56,525 nucleotides of DNA from Candidatus Methylomirabilota bacterium. Lineage in GTDB: Bacteria; Methylomirabilota; Methylomirabilia; Rokubacteriales; CSP1-6. The DNA is taken from assembly GCA_035709005.1 (NCBI GenBank), contig DASTFB010000097.1:1-56525 (forward strand). The letters run 5' to 3'. Position numbers and translations under genes: made by a program. Positions 41,689-49,241 of this stretch are shown here, one piece after another (within the stretch, counting starts at the first letter, position 1; every line of letters begins with the position of its first letter). Under the pieces are notes generated by a model that worked only from the letters and a program-made list of their open reading frames with translations, did no database searches and was not told the DNA's origin.

Positions 41689-42978
41689 ATGAAAGGCGTC
41701 ACGCTACCCACCGAAACGGTTTTCGTCATGGAGATGTCTCCCATCAAGTTCGGCCTCGGCGCCACCGAGGAGATCGCCTACGACGCCCAGCGGCTGGGCC
41801 TCGGACGTGTCCTCATCGTGACCGACCGGGTCATCGGCGAGCTGGGCCTGCCCGAGCGCGTCCGGGCGCTCCTGGCCGAGCAGGGCATCAAGGCCGACGT
41901 CTACGACGGCGTCCAGGTCGAGCCGACCGACCGCTCGATGGAAGAGGCCGCCGAGTACGCCAGGACCAAGGAGTTCGATGGCCTGATCGGGGTGGGGGGC
42001 GGCAGCGCCCTGGACACCTGCAAGGCGGTCAACCTGCTGACCACCTACCCGGCCCCGCTTCTCGACTACGTCAACAAGCCGGTCGGCGGGGGCAAGACGG
42101 TGCCGGGACCGCTCAAGCCGCTGATCGCCGTGCCCACCACCGCCGGAACAGGGAGCGAGACGACCGCGGTGGCCGTGACGCACGTGCTGGGGCAGCACGT
42201 CAAGGCCGGCGTCTCGCACCGGCTGCTGCGCCCGTCTCTCGGTATCGTCGATCCCCTCAATACCCTCACCGCCCCGCCGGAGGTCACGGCGGCAGCGGGG
42301 GCCGACATTCTCACGCACGCCATCGAGTCCTACACGACGCGGCCGTTCGACGCACGGTCCAAGCACCATCCCCCCGATCGGCCGGCGTACATCGGGGCCA
42401 ATCCGGCGAGCGACATCTGGTGCGAGAAGGCCATCGAGTACGTGGGCCGGTACCTGCGCCGCGCGGTCCTCAATGGGCTCGACCTCGAGGCCCGCGTGCA
42501 CCTGGCGCTGGCCGCGAACTACGCGGGGATCGGGTTCGGAAATGCGGGCGTGCACATCCCGCACGCCGTCGCCTACCCGATCGCCGGGCTCGTCCGGGAC
42601 TGGGTGCCACCCGGCTACCGCACCTCCCACCCGCTCGTGCCCCACGGCGTCTCGGTGATCCTGACGGCCCCGGCGGTCTTTCGCTTCACCTACCCGACGG
42701 CGCCGGACCGCCACCTCCGCGCGGCCGAGCTGATGGGCGCCCCCACGGCGGGGCTGTCGGAGCGGGAGCGCCGCGAGGCGCTGCCGCGGGCGCTCCTGGC
42801 GCTCATGCGGGATGTCGGCATCCCCAACGGCCTGACCGCGATCGGCTACGGAGAGCACGATCTGCCCGCCCTGATCGAGGGCACGCTCAAGCAGCCGCGG
42901 CTGCTCGCCGGGGCCCCCCGGACCGTGGGGACTCAGGAGCTGGATTTCATCCTGCGCGACTCTTTGACGTTGTGGTGA
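41689..42978 (+). CDS. Iron-containing alcohol dehydrogenase, hydroxyacid-oxoacid transhydrogenase-like
   Basis: 429 aa group III alcohol dehydrogenase. It follows human ADHFE1-type transhydrogenase (4-hydroxybutyrate + 2-oxoglutarate) closely: DGLIGVGGGSALDTCKAVNL, PLKPLIAVPTTAGTGSETT, DPLNTL, RPAYIGANPASDIW, GIGFGNAGVHIPHAVAYPIA and SHPLVPHGVSVILTAPAVF. Metal ligands Asp and three His lie in GADILTHAIESYTT, GVHIPHAV and PLVPHGVS. ATG 41689 is supported by the ribosome site; an upstream in-frame GTG at 41659 is not. Substrate by analogy: a small hydroxy acid. Confidence 0.9.
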   Translation: MKGVTLPTETVFVMEMSPIKFGLGATEEIAYDAQRLGLGRVLIVTDRVIGELGLPERVRALLAEQGIKADVYDGVQVEPTDRSMEEAAEYARTKEFDGLIGVGGGSALDTCKAVNLLTTYPAPLLDYVNKPVGGGKTVPGPLKPLIAVPTTAGTGSETTAVAVTHVLGQHVKAGVSHRLLRPSLGIVDPLNTLTAPPEVTAAAGADILTHAIESYTTRPFDARSKHHPPDRPAYIGANPASDIWCEKAIEYVGRYLRRAVLNGLDLEARVHLALAANYAGIGFGNAGVHIPHAVAYPIAGLVRDWVPPGYRTSHPLVPHGVSVILTAPAVFRFTYPTAPDRHLRAAELMGAPTAGLSERERREALPRALLALMRDVGIPNGLTAIGYGEHDLPALIEGTLKQPRLLAGAPRTVGTQELDFILRDSLTLW

Positions 42979-43003
42979 TCAGGTCCAGGCGGGGAGGGTT
43001 CAT

Positions 43004-43444
43004 ATGCTCAAGGAGTTCAAGGAATTCACGCTCAAGGGCAACATGCTGGACCTGGCGATCGGCGTGGTGCTCGGGGTTGCCTTCGGCGCCGTGGTGGCCT
43101 CGCTCGTCAAAGACGTGCTCATGCCCCCGATCGGCAAGCTCCTGGGCGGCGTGGACTTCTCGGATCTCTTCGTCGTCCTGGGCGCCGGGAGCTACCCCTC
43201 GCTCAAGGCGGCTCAGGATGCCGGGGCCGCCACCATCAACTACGGGCTGTTCCTGAACACCGTGATCAACTTCGCGCTCGTCGCCGCGGCGCTGTTCTTC
43301 GTGGTCAAGGCGGTCAACGCGGCTCGTCGCCAGCCGCCGCCGGCCGTGCCCACGGAGCGAGAGTGCCCGGCGTGCCTGGGCAGGGCCCACGTGCGGGCGA
43401 CGCGCTGCCCGCACTGCACCAGCGCGCTGACCCCCGCCGCCTGA
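43004..43444 (+). CDS. mscL: Large-conductance mechanosensitive channel with C-terminal zinc ribbon
   Basis: 146 aa MscL, opening under hypo-osmotic shock. LKEFKEFTLKGNMLDLAIGV is the N-terminal amphipathic helix and TM1 start (gate pore glycines GVVLGVAFGAVVASLV); LFLNTVINFALVAAALFFVV is TM2. Instead of the usual C-terminal helical bundle only, the protein ends in a CxxC...CxxC zinc ribbon (Cys121, Cys124, Cys135, Cys138). GGGGAGG precedes ATG 43004. It lies 25 nt after the dehydrogenase gene and may be co-transcribed. Confidence 0.95.
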   Translation: MLKEFKEFTLKGNMLDLAIGVVLGVAFGAVVASLVKDVLMPPIGKLLGGVDFSDLFVVLGAGSYPSLKAAQDAGAATINYGLFLNTVINFALVAAALFFVVKAVNAARRQPPPAVPTERECPACLGRAHVRATRCPHCTSALTPAA

Positions 43445-43456
43445 CCCGGGGAGCGC

Positions 43457-43864
43457 TCAGAGGGAAGACAGCAGCTTGCGGTCGGACTCGTAGCGCAGGC
43501 GGGCCAGCGCTTCTCCCGGCTCGAGCCAGGCGACCTCGTCCACCTCGTGGTCGTGCTCGCCGACCTTCTCCAGGGGCCGCATCAGGTACCACCGCACGGT
43601 CTTGCGTATGCGGCGCCCGTTGCGCTGGAACCAGTAGGTCACCGGCTCCAGCGGCCGCACGATCTCACAGCGGTAGCCCGTCTCCTCTCGGACCTCGCGC
43701 ATGGCCGTGTCCTCGCTCGACTCGCCGGCCCCCGGGGCGCCCTTGGGCAAGGTCCAGACGGAGCGGTCGCGCAAGTCGCGGGCCCGGATGAGCAGGACAC
43801 GGCCGTGGTCATCGACGACCACGCCGCCGGCGGAGAACTCGAGCATCGGGCGGCGCGTGGCCAT
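43457..43864 (-). CDS. NUDIX hydrolase
   Basis: 135 aa. The Nudix box GAPGAGESSEDTAMREVREE-TGY (near residues 42-64) matches G-x5-E-x7-REUxEExGU completely; the frame SAGGVVVDDHGRVLLIRARD and WTLPKG lead into it. Probably hydrolyses a nucleoside diphosphate derivative (MutT or Ap4A type). ATG 43864 has TATCAT 7 nt upstream (leaderless layout). Confidence 0.93.
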   Translation of the reverse strand: MATRRPMLEFSAGGVVVDDHGRVLLIRARDLRDRSVWTLPKGAPGAGESSEDTAMREVREETGYRCEIVRPLEPVTYWFQRNGRRIRKTVRWYLMRPLEKVGEHDHEVDEVAWLEPGEALARLRYESDRKLLSSL

Positions 43865-43871
43865 GCTTCAG

Positions 43872-43877
43872 ATGATA
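43872..43877 (-). promoter_or_regulatory. -10 element of the NUDIX gene (leaderless type)
   Basis: TATCAT on the minus strand lies exactly 7 nt upstream of ATG 43864, with no ribosome site between, repeating the layout seen at ku and apt. Confidence 0.45.
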
Positions 43878-43893
43878 CGCGAGGCCCGCCGGC

Positions 43894-44481
43894 TCAACGT
43901 CCTTCGACACGATCCCGCACGGCCTTCAGCGTCGCCACCACCCCGTCGCGCTCGGCCGCACGGGTGACGAAGGCCGGCAACACGGTGCGCGCGGCCATCG
44001 CGTAGGTGAGGAAGCTCGTCTGCCCGCGCGGGTCGATCTGCCAGTATCCCCAGCTGTCGCGGAACAGGGCGTTGGACCGGTCGGCGGCCAGTCGCCACTC
44101 GAGCCGGTGCCGGCTGGAATCGGGGTAGTTGGTGACGTGGAAGCCGAACGAGAATGGCCCGACCCCGACGACGTAGCGGACGAGAGCGTGACGGCTGTCG
44201 GCCTCGACCACTTCGGCGTCCACGACGTGCGGGTACAGCCCCCGGTGAGCGGGGTAGTCGACCAGCAGCCGCCACACGGCCTCCGCGGGAGCCTGAATCA
44301 GGGCGACGCCGGTGCCGCCCTGGGCGGACTGGCCGGCGCCCCCGGGGGGCAGGTGATCGAGCAGGACGATCTCGCGGCGCTGGAGCCGATCGAGCTGGTC
44401 GCGCGAGAGCCCGACGGGCTTGGCGTCGGCGCTCCAGGCTGCGACAATGAGGAGGGCCAGAACGAGGGCGCGGTAGGTCAT
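43894..44481 (-). CDS. Exported SRPBCC/START-like domain protein
   Basis: 195 aa from ATG 44481. A signal peptide (TYRALVLALLIVAAWSADA) is followed by QLDRLQRREIVLLDHLPPGG and a START-like lipid-binding fold (GVALIQAPAEAVWRLLVDYP, YPHVVDAEVVE, FGFHVTNYPDSSRHRLEWRL). Such proteins bind hydrophobic ligands in the periplasm or act in polyketide-like steps. The open frame upstream to 44745 lies within the divergent gene and lacks similarity. Its start codon overlaps that of the divergent gene. Confidence 0.8.
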   Translation of the reverse strand: MTYRALVLALLIVAAWSADAKPVGLSRDQLDRLQRREIVLLDHLPPGGAGQSAQGGTGVALIQAPAEAVWRLLVDYPAHRGLYPHVVDAEVVEADSRHALVRYVVGVGPFSFGFHVTNYPDSSRHRLEWRLAADRSNALFRDSWGYWQIDPRGQTSFLTYAMAARTVLPAFVTRAAERDGVVATLKAVRDRVEGR

Positions 44482-45406
44482 GAACACCTCGGTTTTGAGT
44501 TCCGGCGGGAGGGGCGATACGCTCGACCCGGCCAGCGAACGATCAAAGTCTCCCACGGCCCAGGCCGACCTGAAAGCCAAAAGTCGCATTATCGCCCTCC
44601 TGCTGCTCCTGACCTGCGCGGCGACGGCGTCCGGCGACGCCGGTGACCGCCACTGGCCCCCCTTCCTGGCGCCGGCCTCGATGTTCTCGGAGGACATCGT
44701 GGCCACTGTGGAACGTCTGTGGTCGGCTCCCACCTTGACGCGCACCGTCCAGGGGGACCCGGCCCATGTCCCCTTCGAGCTCTACCTGGCGCTGGTCGAT
44801 GAGCCGGCAGTGATGGCGGCCGCCGCGCGGCATCTGGGACTGGCCCGGTACGAGGTCGAGGCCATCGACGATGGATGGTACCGGGCGACCGACAACGACG
44901 GCGCGCGCGGCGTGTGGCGCATCCTGGCCCGCGGGCCCACCCGGCGCATCGTGCTGTCACGCGGCGAGCACTCCGGCCGGCTGCTGGGCCACATCGGGGG
45001 CAGCGCGCTGACGATCCTCGAGCTCGAGCCCCTCGGCGACGGTGTCCAGCCCAGGCTCACCGCCCACGTCCACATCGACAATCGCGTGGCGGCGGCGGTG
45101 GCCCGCGTGCTCATCGCGGTGTTCGGCCATCTGGCCGACGACAAGCTCGCGGAGGGCTTCAGGGTCACGGCCGGCGTGGCCGCGTGGGCGGCCGCTCAGC
45201 CCGAAGCGTTCTGCGCGTGGCTGGCCGAGGCGCCGATCCCCCAGGCGCGCCGCGCGCGCCTGCTCGACGTGGTGTCCACCTCCACGCCGAACGGCTGCGG
45301 CCTGGCCAACGCGTCGCTCACGCCGCCACGTCGTAGCGCCGGCCCCGCCACTCGACCACCCTCCACACGCGAAGCCGGAGCAGTGAGTCCAGGCTCATGG
45401 CGATGA
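44480..45406 (+). CDS. Exported protein of unknown function
   Basis: 308 aa as drawn, not recognised. A hydrophobic export segment follows a Lys/Arg stretch (KAKSRIIALLLLLTCAATAS, residues 32-51), late for a signal peptide, so the true start may be inside (TTG 44495 or a later non-ATG codon). The body has an alpha/beta look (YEVEAIDDGWYRATDNDGAR, RRIVLSRGEHSGRLLGHIGG, LTAHVHIDNRVAAAVARVLI). The last 30 residues overlap the convergent glycosyltransferase by 89 nt and are low-complexity. The START-like neighbour may be a functional partner. Confidence 0.6.
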   Translation: MNTSVLSSGGRGDTLDPASERSKSPTAQADLKAKSRIIALLLLLTCAATASGDAGDRHWPPFLAPASMFSEDIVATVERLWSAPTLTRTVQGDPAHVPFELYLALVDEPAVMAAAARHLGLARYEVEAIDDGWYRATDNDGARGVWRILARGPTRRIVLSRGEHSGRLLGHIGGSALTILELEPLGDGVQPRLTAHVHIDNRVAAAVARVLIAVFGHLADDKLAEGFRVTAGVAAWAAAQPEAFCAWLAEAPIPQARRARLLDVVSTSTPNGCGLANASLTPPRRSAGPATRPPSTREAGAVSPGSWR

Positions 45407-46466
45407 GGGCCAGGATCGCCAGCGGCTGCCCGAGCGCGAGCCACGGCGGGTATCCGGCGCGAAGATCCGAGGCCAGCCTGAGCAAGACCGCCGCGGCGAT
45501 CTCGGCCAGAGGCATCCAGCGCCACAGCGCGCCAGTCCGGCCGAGCGCCGCGCCCAGCCCCAGGATCACCGGGGGGCCGACGAACAGCGCGGCCAGGGCC
45601 GCCAGCGCCAGCAGGAGCACCGCGGGCGAGTCGAAGAAGACGGCGAGGAGGTTGCGCGCGTTCGCGCCCCAGAGGTCGCGGACGGTCGCGTAGGGACGAC
45701 AGCGCAGCAGGCGGGCGCCGTCGAGCAATCGCACCCGGTAACCTCCGGCGGCGAGATGACGGCCCAGGTGCACGTCCTCGGCCAGCGAATCGCGGGCGAC
45801 GCTGAACCCGCCGCTGGCGTCGTAGACGGTGCTGCGAATAGCGAGGAACTGCCCGTTCAGGGCGGCGCAGCGGACGCGACCCTGGCCGGTGTCCAGCCAT
45901 GACGGCACGAACACCAGCGCTCCCCAGTTCTGCAGCCCGGCCAGCAGGCGCACGCCCACGTGCGGGCTCTCGTGCGCAGGCACTGCGGACAGCGCGTCGG
46001 CGCCCAGGAGGGCCAGCGCGTCCGCCGTGCGGCCGAGGACGTCGGGCGCGGGCACGATATCCGCGTCGGCGAAGACGAGGACCTCGCCCACCGCCTCGGC
46101 ACGCAGCCGGTGACAGGCCCACGGCTTGCCCGCCCATCCCGGGGGCAGCGGGCCGCCGCGGACGACACGAAGACGGGACCGGCCCGCGGCGGCGGCCAGC
46201 GCACGCGCGGCCGTGTCGTCGGCGGAGTCGTCGTCGTAGACAATGACCTCGAAGGTTGGATAGTCTTGGCCTACCCAGCCCGTCACCGACGCTCGGATGC
46301 GCGCCGCCTCGTTCCGGGCGGGAATCAGGACGGACATCCGGGGCGGTGGCGCCGACGACCGCATGCGATCGAGTCGGCGCAGCGTCAGGTGATTGAGCAG
46401 CGTGTGCAGGCTCAGGGCGGCGAGCCCCGCGCCTGCGACGAGGTGGTAGATGGACAGTGCGGTCAT
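45318..46466 (-). CDS. Family 2 glycosyltransferase, membrane-anchored
   Basis: 382 aa. One N-terminal membrane helix (residues 5-25), then a GT-A domain: MSVLIPARNEAARIRASVTG, VYDDDSADDT, VFADADIVPAPD (metal-binding DxD), ALNGQFLAIRS and LAEDVHLGRHLAAGG; then three or four C-terminal membrane helices (residues 275-365). Resembles CrtQ/hopene-type and other polyisoprenoid glycosyltransferases that act on lipid acceptors at the inner membrane face. GAGGG precedes ATG 46466. Acceptor unknown. Confidence 0.9.
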   Translation of the reverse strand: MTALSIYHLVAGAGLAALSLHTLLNHLTLRRLDRMRSSAPPPRMSVLIPARNEAARIRASVTGWVGQDYPTFEVIVYDDDSADDTAARALAAAAGRSRLRVVRGGPLPPGWAGKPWACHRLRAEAVGEVLVFADADIVPAPDVLGRTADALALLGADALSAVPAHESPHVGVRLLAGLQNWGALVFVPSWLDTGQGRVRCAALNGQFLAIRSTVYDASGGFSVARDSLAEDVHLGRHLAAGGYRVRLLDGARLLRCRPYATVRDLWGANARNLLAVFFDSPAVLLLALAALAALFVGPPVILGLGAALGRTGALWRWMPLAEIAAAVLLRLASDLRAGYPPWLALGQPLAILALIAMSLDSLLRLRVWRVVEWRGRRYDVAA

Positions 46467-46514
46467 CGCGCGCCCTCAGATGACCGGCCGCGTCGGGAGA
46501 CCGACGATGGGGTG

Positions 46515-47120
46515 ATGGTCTCTCCGGCGAGGCGCGGACGCCGGCACGCCTCCGAGTGGGCCGTCGTGGCCTACGACCGCGCCTACCGGTGGGTGCACGG
46601 GCTCGATCGGCCGGGCGCCAGGATCGGTCCGGCGCTCAGCGTCGAGATCCGGCGCTGCCTGCGACCCCGGACGCTCCCCGATGGCACCCATCTGGGATTC
46701 GGTGACCGCGTCGGCATCTGTCACCTCGACAATCCTCGCATCGTCGCCATTCACGGCGACGCTCGCTCGCCGCTGGGCGTCGGCCTCGAGCTCCGCCGGC
46801 AGCTTCTCGTCTCCCTGCGCGCGCTGGCGGCGCTGGTGGCGCCCGGCCAGCAACTGAGCGACGTGCGGGCCGTGGCCGCGACCACCATCTTTCACTCCGG
46901 GCTGGTCCGGCTGGGCTTCACCGTCGAGCCCGGCCGCCCGGCCTGCCCGCGGCTGGTCGCCGCGTATCAGCGCGCGCTCCTGGCCACGATTCATCCCGGC
47001 AGCCGCCGGCGCCCCCGCCCGGCGGCCTATCGCGAGGCGCGGCGGCTGTGGCTCTCCCGCGAGACGCTGCTGGCCCGATATCTGGAGCGGCCGGCGGCTA
47101 CGTCGGCGGCGCGCCGGTGA
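46515..47120 (+). CDS. Protein of unknown function, possibly YkoP-like
   Basis: 201 aa from ATG 46515. No signal peptide. RLGFGD-like core: DRAYRWVHGLDRPGARIGPA, LSVEIRRCLRPRTLPDGTHL, GFGDRVGICHLDNPRIVAIH, and a helical C-terminal half rich in Arg. The pattern DGT..xxGDxVGxxHLDN recalls the YkoP domain found with polysaccharide deacetylases, a weak resemblance. The frame is open 185 codons further upstream, antisense to the glycosyltransferase, and was not used. The last 23 nt overlap the convergent amidase gene. Confidence 0.6.
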   Translation: MVSPARRGRRHASEWAVVAYDRAYRWVHGLDRPGARIGPALSVEIRRCLRPRTLPDGTHLGFGDRVGICHLDNPRIVAIHGDARSPLGVGLELRRQLLVSLRALAALVAPGQQLSDVRAVAATTIFHSGLVRLGFTVEPGRPACPRLVAAYQRALLATIHPGSRRRPRPAAYREARRLWLSRETLLARYLERPAATSAARR

Positions 47121-48501
47121 ACCCGCCGACGAGCCGCTCCCAGGCGCGGCCCACCCGGAGCACCGTCGCCTCGTCGAACGGTCGGCCCACGATCTGCAGA
47201 CCGAGCGGCAGCCCCTGGGGTGATAGCCCGCACGGCACCGACAGCGCCGGCAGCCCCAGGCCGTTGAAGGGCCGGGTCAGGCGCGAGAACCGCGTCATGT
47301 GGGCGATGATCTCGCCGACGGGCGGCCGCGTCACCTCGTCGATGCTCGGCGCCGGCTCGGGAATCGTCGGCGCCAGCAGCGCATCCACGTCCGCGAACAC
47401 CTCGCCGACGAAGTGGCGGGCCATCCCGGCGCGGAGCCGGAGCGCCTGGATGTAATCGTACGCGGAGATCTGCAGCCCGACCTCCAGGCGGGCCCGGACC
47501 ACGGGCTGCAGCTCGTGGGGACGCTCCTTCAAGATCTGCACGTGGATGGCGGCGCTCTCGGCCCGGCTGATCACGCCCGTCACGTCGGCCACCGGCGCGG
47601 GGTCCGGCACACGCAGGCGAACCAGACGCGCGCCCGCTTCGGCCAGCCGACGGGCGGCCTCCTCGACGGCGGCGGCGACGGCGCCGTCGATGCCGTCGAA
47701 ATAGTAGTTCTCCGGCACGCCCAGCCGCACACCGGCCACGCCGCCCTCGAGGCCATCGAGGTAGTCGGGCACCGGGCGACGACTCGATGTCCCGTCCTCG
47801 GCGTCGTGCCCGGCGATCACCTGCAACAGCACGGCGGCGTCCCGGACGGTGCGGGTCATGGGGCCGAAGTGATCGTTCGACCACGAAAGCGCCATCCCTC
47901 CGGCGCGGCTCACCCGGCCATAGGTGGGCTTGAACCCGACGATCCCACACGCGGCGGCCGGCAGCCGGATCGAGCCCCCGGTGTCGGTGCCGAGCGCCCC
48001 CAGCGCGAGCCCAGCGGCGACCGCCGCGCCCGATCCGCTGCTCGAGCCGCCCGAGCAGTGGCCGACCCGCCAGGGGTTCTGCACGTGCCCGTGGTGGGCG
48101 TTGTCCCCGAAGGGGCCCAGGGCCAGCTCCGACATGTTGAGCTTGCCCAGGGTGACGGCTCCGGCCGCGCGCAGGCGCGCCACGGCCGTGCACTCGCGCT
48201 CGGTCCGGAAGTACTCGGCGGTCTGCGTCCCGCAGGACGTCGGTAGCCCGGCGACGAAGCAGAGGTCCTTGTAGGCCAGCGGCAGGCCGTGAAGCGGTCC
48301 TCGCCAGCGGCCCGACGCCAGCTCCGCGTCCCGCTCTTTGGCCGTGGCCCGTGCGCCCTCGGCGTCGAGCGTGATGAAGGCGCGCAACCGGGAATCGAGG
48401 CGGGCGATCCGAGCCAGGCACGCTTCGACCAGCTCCAGCGAAGAGATCCGGCGAGCCTGCACCGCCGCGCTCTGGGCTTCGAGCGTCCAGTCCGTCATCA
48501 C
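47098..48501 (-). CDS. Amidase, amidase-signature family (GatA/AtzF-like)
   Basis: 467 aa serine amidase with the Ser-cisSer-Lys triad: Lys78 in LPLAYKDL, Ser153 in CSGGSSSGSGAAVAAG and nucleophile Ser177 in GTDTGGSIRLPAAACG. Spacings 75 and 24 equal those of fatty acid amide hydrolase (142/217/241). Its start overlaps a tiny upstream ORF by 4 nt, as in small-subunit/amidase pairs such as AtzG/AtzE. Since the GatB gene is absent, a catabolic amide hydrolase is likelier than tRNA transamidation. Confidence 0.93.
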   Translation of the reverse strand: MMTDWTLEAQSAAVQARRISSLELVEACLARIARLDSRLRAFITLDAEGARATAKERDAELASGRWRGPLHGLPLAYKDLCFVAGLPTSCGTQTAEYFRTERECTAVARLRAAGAVTLGKLNMSELALGPFGDNAHHGHVQNPWRVGHCSGGSSSGSGAAVAAGLALGALGTDTGGSIRLPAAACGIVGFKPTYGRVSRAGGMALSWSNDHFGPMTRTVRDAAVLLQVIAGHDAEDGTSSRRPVPDYLDGLEGGVAGVRLGVPENYYFDGIDGAVAAAVEEAARRLAEAGARLVRLRVPDPAPVADVTGVISRAESAAIHVQILKERPHELQPVVRARLEVGLQISAYDYIQALRLRAGMARHFVGEVFADVDALLAPTIPEPAPSIDEVTRPPVGEIIAHMTRFSRLTRPFNGLGLPALSVPCGLSPQGLPLGLQIVGRPFDEATVLRVGRAWERLVGGFTGAPPT

Positions 48502-48662
48502 GCGGGCTCCGCAGGCGACGGGGCCGAGCTCGCCGACTCCAGAACCACCTGGAAGCGCGCCGGCTCTTCGGCTAGAGCGAGATCACCAGCCCAGCGCTCG
48601 ATGGCGCCGGCGAGATAGGCCAGGTCGATCGCGAGCGTGGGATCGCGTCGCGGAGCCTCCAC
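48498..48662 (-). CDS. Small protein in front of the amidase gene
   Basis: 54 aa from GTG 48662, or 78 aa from GTG 48734. Helical and acidic (IDLAYLAGAIERWAGDLALA). The shorter form is preferred because TATCCT lies 8 nt upstream of GTG 48662 and the longer form would start inside a palindrome. It overlaps the amidase start by ATGA. Size and place recall GatC/AtzG-type helper subunits that stabilise amidases, but sequence similarity is not clear enough to claim it. Confidence 0.5.
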   Translation of the reverse strand: MEAPRRDPTLAIDLAYLAGAIERWAGDLALAEEPARFQVVLESASSAPSPAEPA

Positions 48663-48726
48663 GGCCAGGAAGGATACGCTCGCCGGCGACGGGATTCCAT
48701 CGAGGTCGGTGACAACTTGAGCGGCC

Positions 48727-48743
48727 CATGACACCCTGTCATG
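48727..48743. promoter_or_regulatory. Perfect palindrome CATGACACCCTGTCATG
   Basis: Seven-base arms CATGACA/TGTCATG around CCC, lying between the amidase unit (leftward) and the roadblock gene (rightward). Length and symmetry fit an operator for a dimeric repressor. No regulator gene is next to it. Confidence 0.5.
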
Positions 48744-48844
48744 TCCGGGTGGCGGCGCGGCCGCGAACCCGGCGTCGCCGCATCGTTTCCGTCGGTAACC
48801 GGTTTGGCCGGGAAATTGAATGCGTTGCCTACGCGGAACGCGTG

Positions 48845-49225
48845 ATGATCCCGCCCACCGCCGCCAAGCCCAGCCTCGATCTCGATCTGATGCTGGCCGA
48901 CCTGGCCCGCCTCGAGCACGTCCAGGGCGGCCTCGTGATCTCCCCGGACGGCCGGGTCATGGCGATCCACCTGCCCCGTGAGCTTGCCGTCGAGCCGCTG
49001 GCCGCCATGGCCACCACGCTGGGACGTGATCTGGAGCTGCAGGAGCCGCCGATACGCCGGGGGACCTTCATGATGGCCCACGTCGCGACCGGCGACGGGA
49101 CCGTGTTCGTGTGCGCCACGCCCGTCGGCTTCATCGTGCTCCTCGCCGACCCCGAGATGAATCGCAAGGCCGTCCGCCACGCCCTGATCGCGGCGATGCA
49201 GGCGGTCCGGCCGGCCTGCGCCTGA
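48845..49225 (+). CDS. Roadblock/LC7 domain protein
   Basis: 126 aa from ATG 48845 (GTG 48842 also possible). Single roadblock/LC7 (MglB-like) fold: LDLDLMLADLARLEHVQGGL, VISPDGRVMAIHLPRELAVE, GTVFVCATPVGFIVLLADPE. Such proteins act as regulators of small Ras-like GTPases such as MglA; no GTPase gene is in the window. An open extension to 48728 has no similarity and crosses the palindrome. Confidence 0.8.
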   Translation: MIPPTAAKPSLDLDLMLADLARLEHVQGGLVISPDGRVMAIHLPRELAVEPLAAMATTLGRDLELQEPPIRRGTFMMAHVATGDGTVFVCATPVGFIVLLADPEMNRKAVRHALIAAMQAVRPACA

Positions 49226-49241
49226 ACCGACTCGCCCTGCC

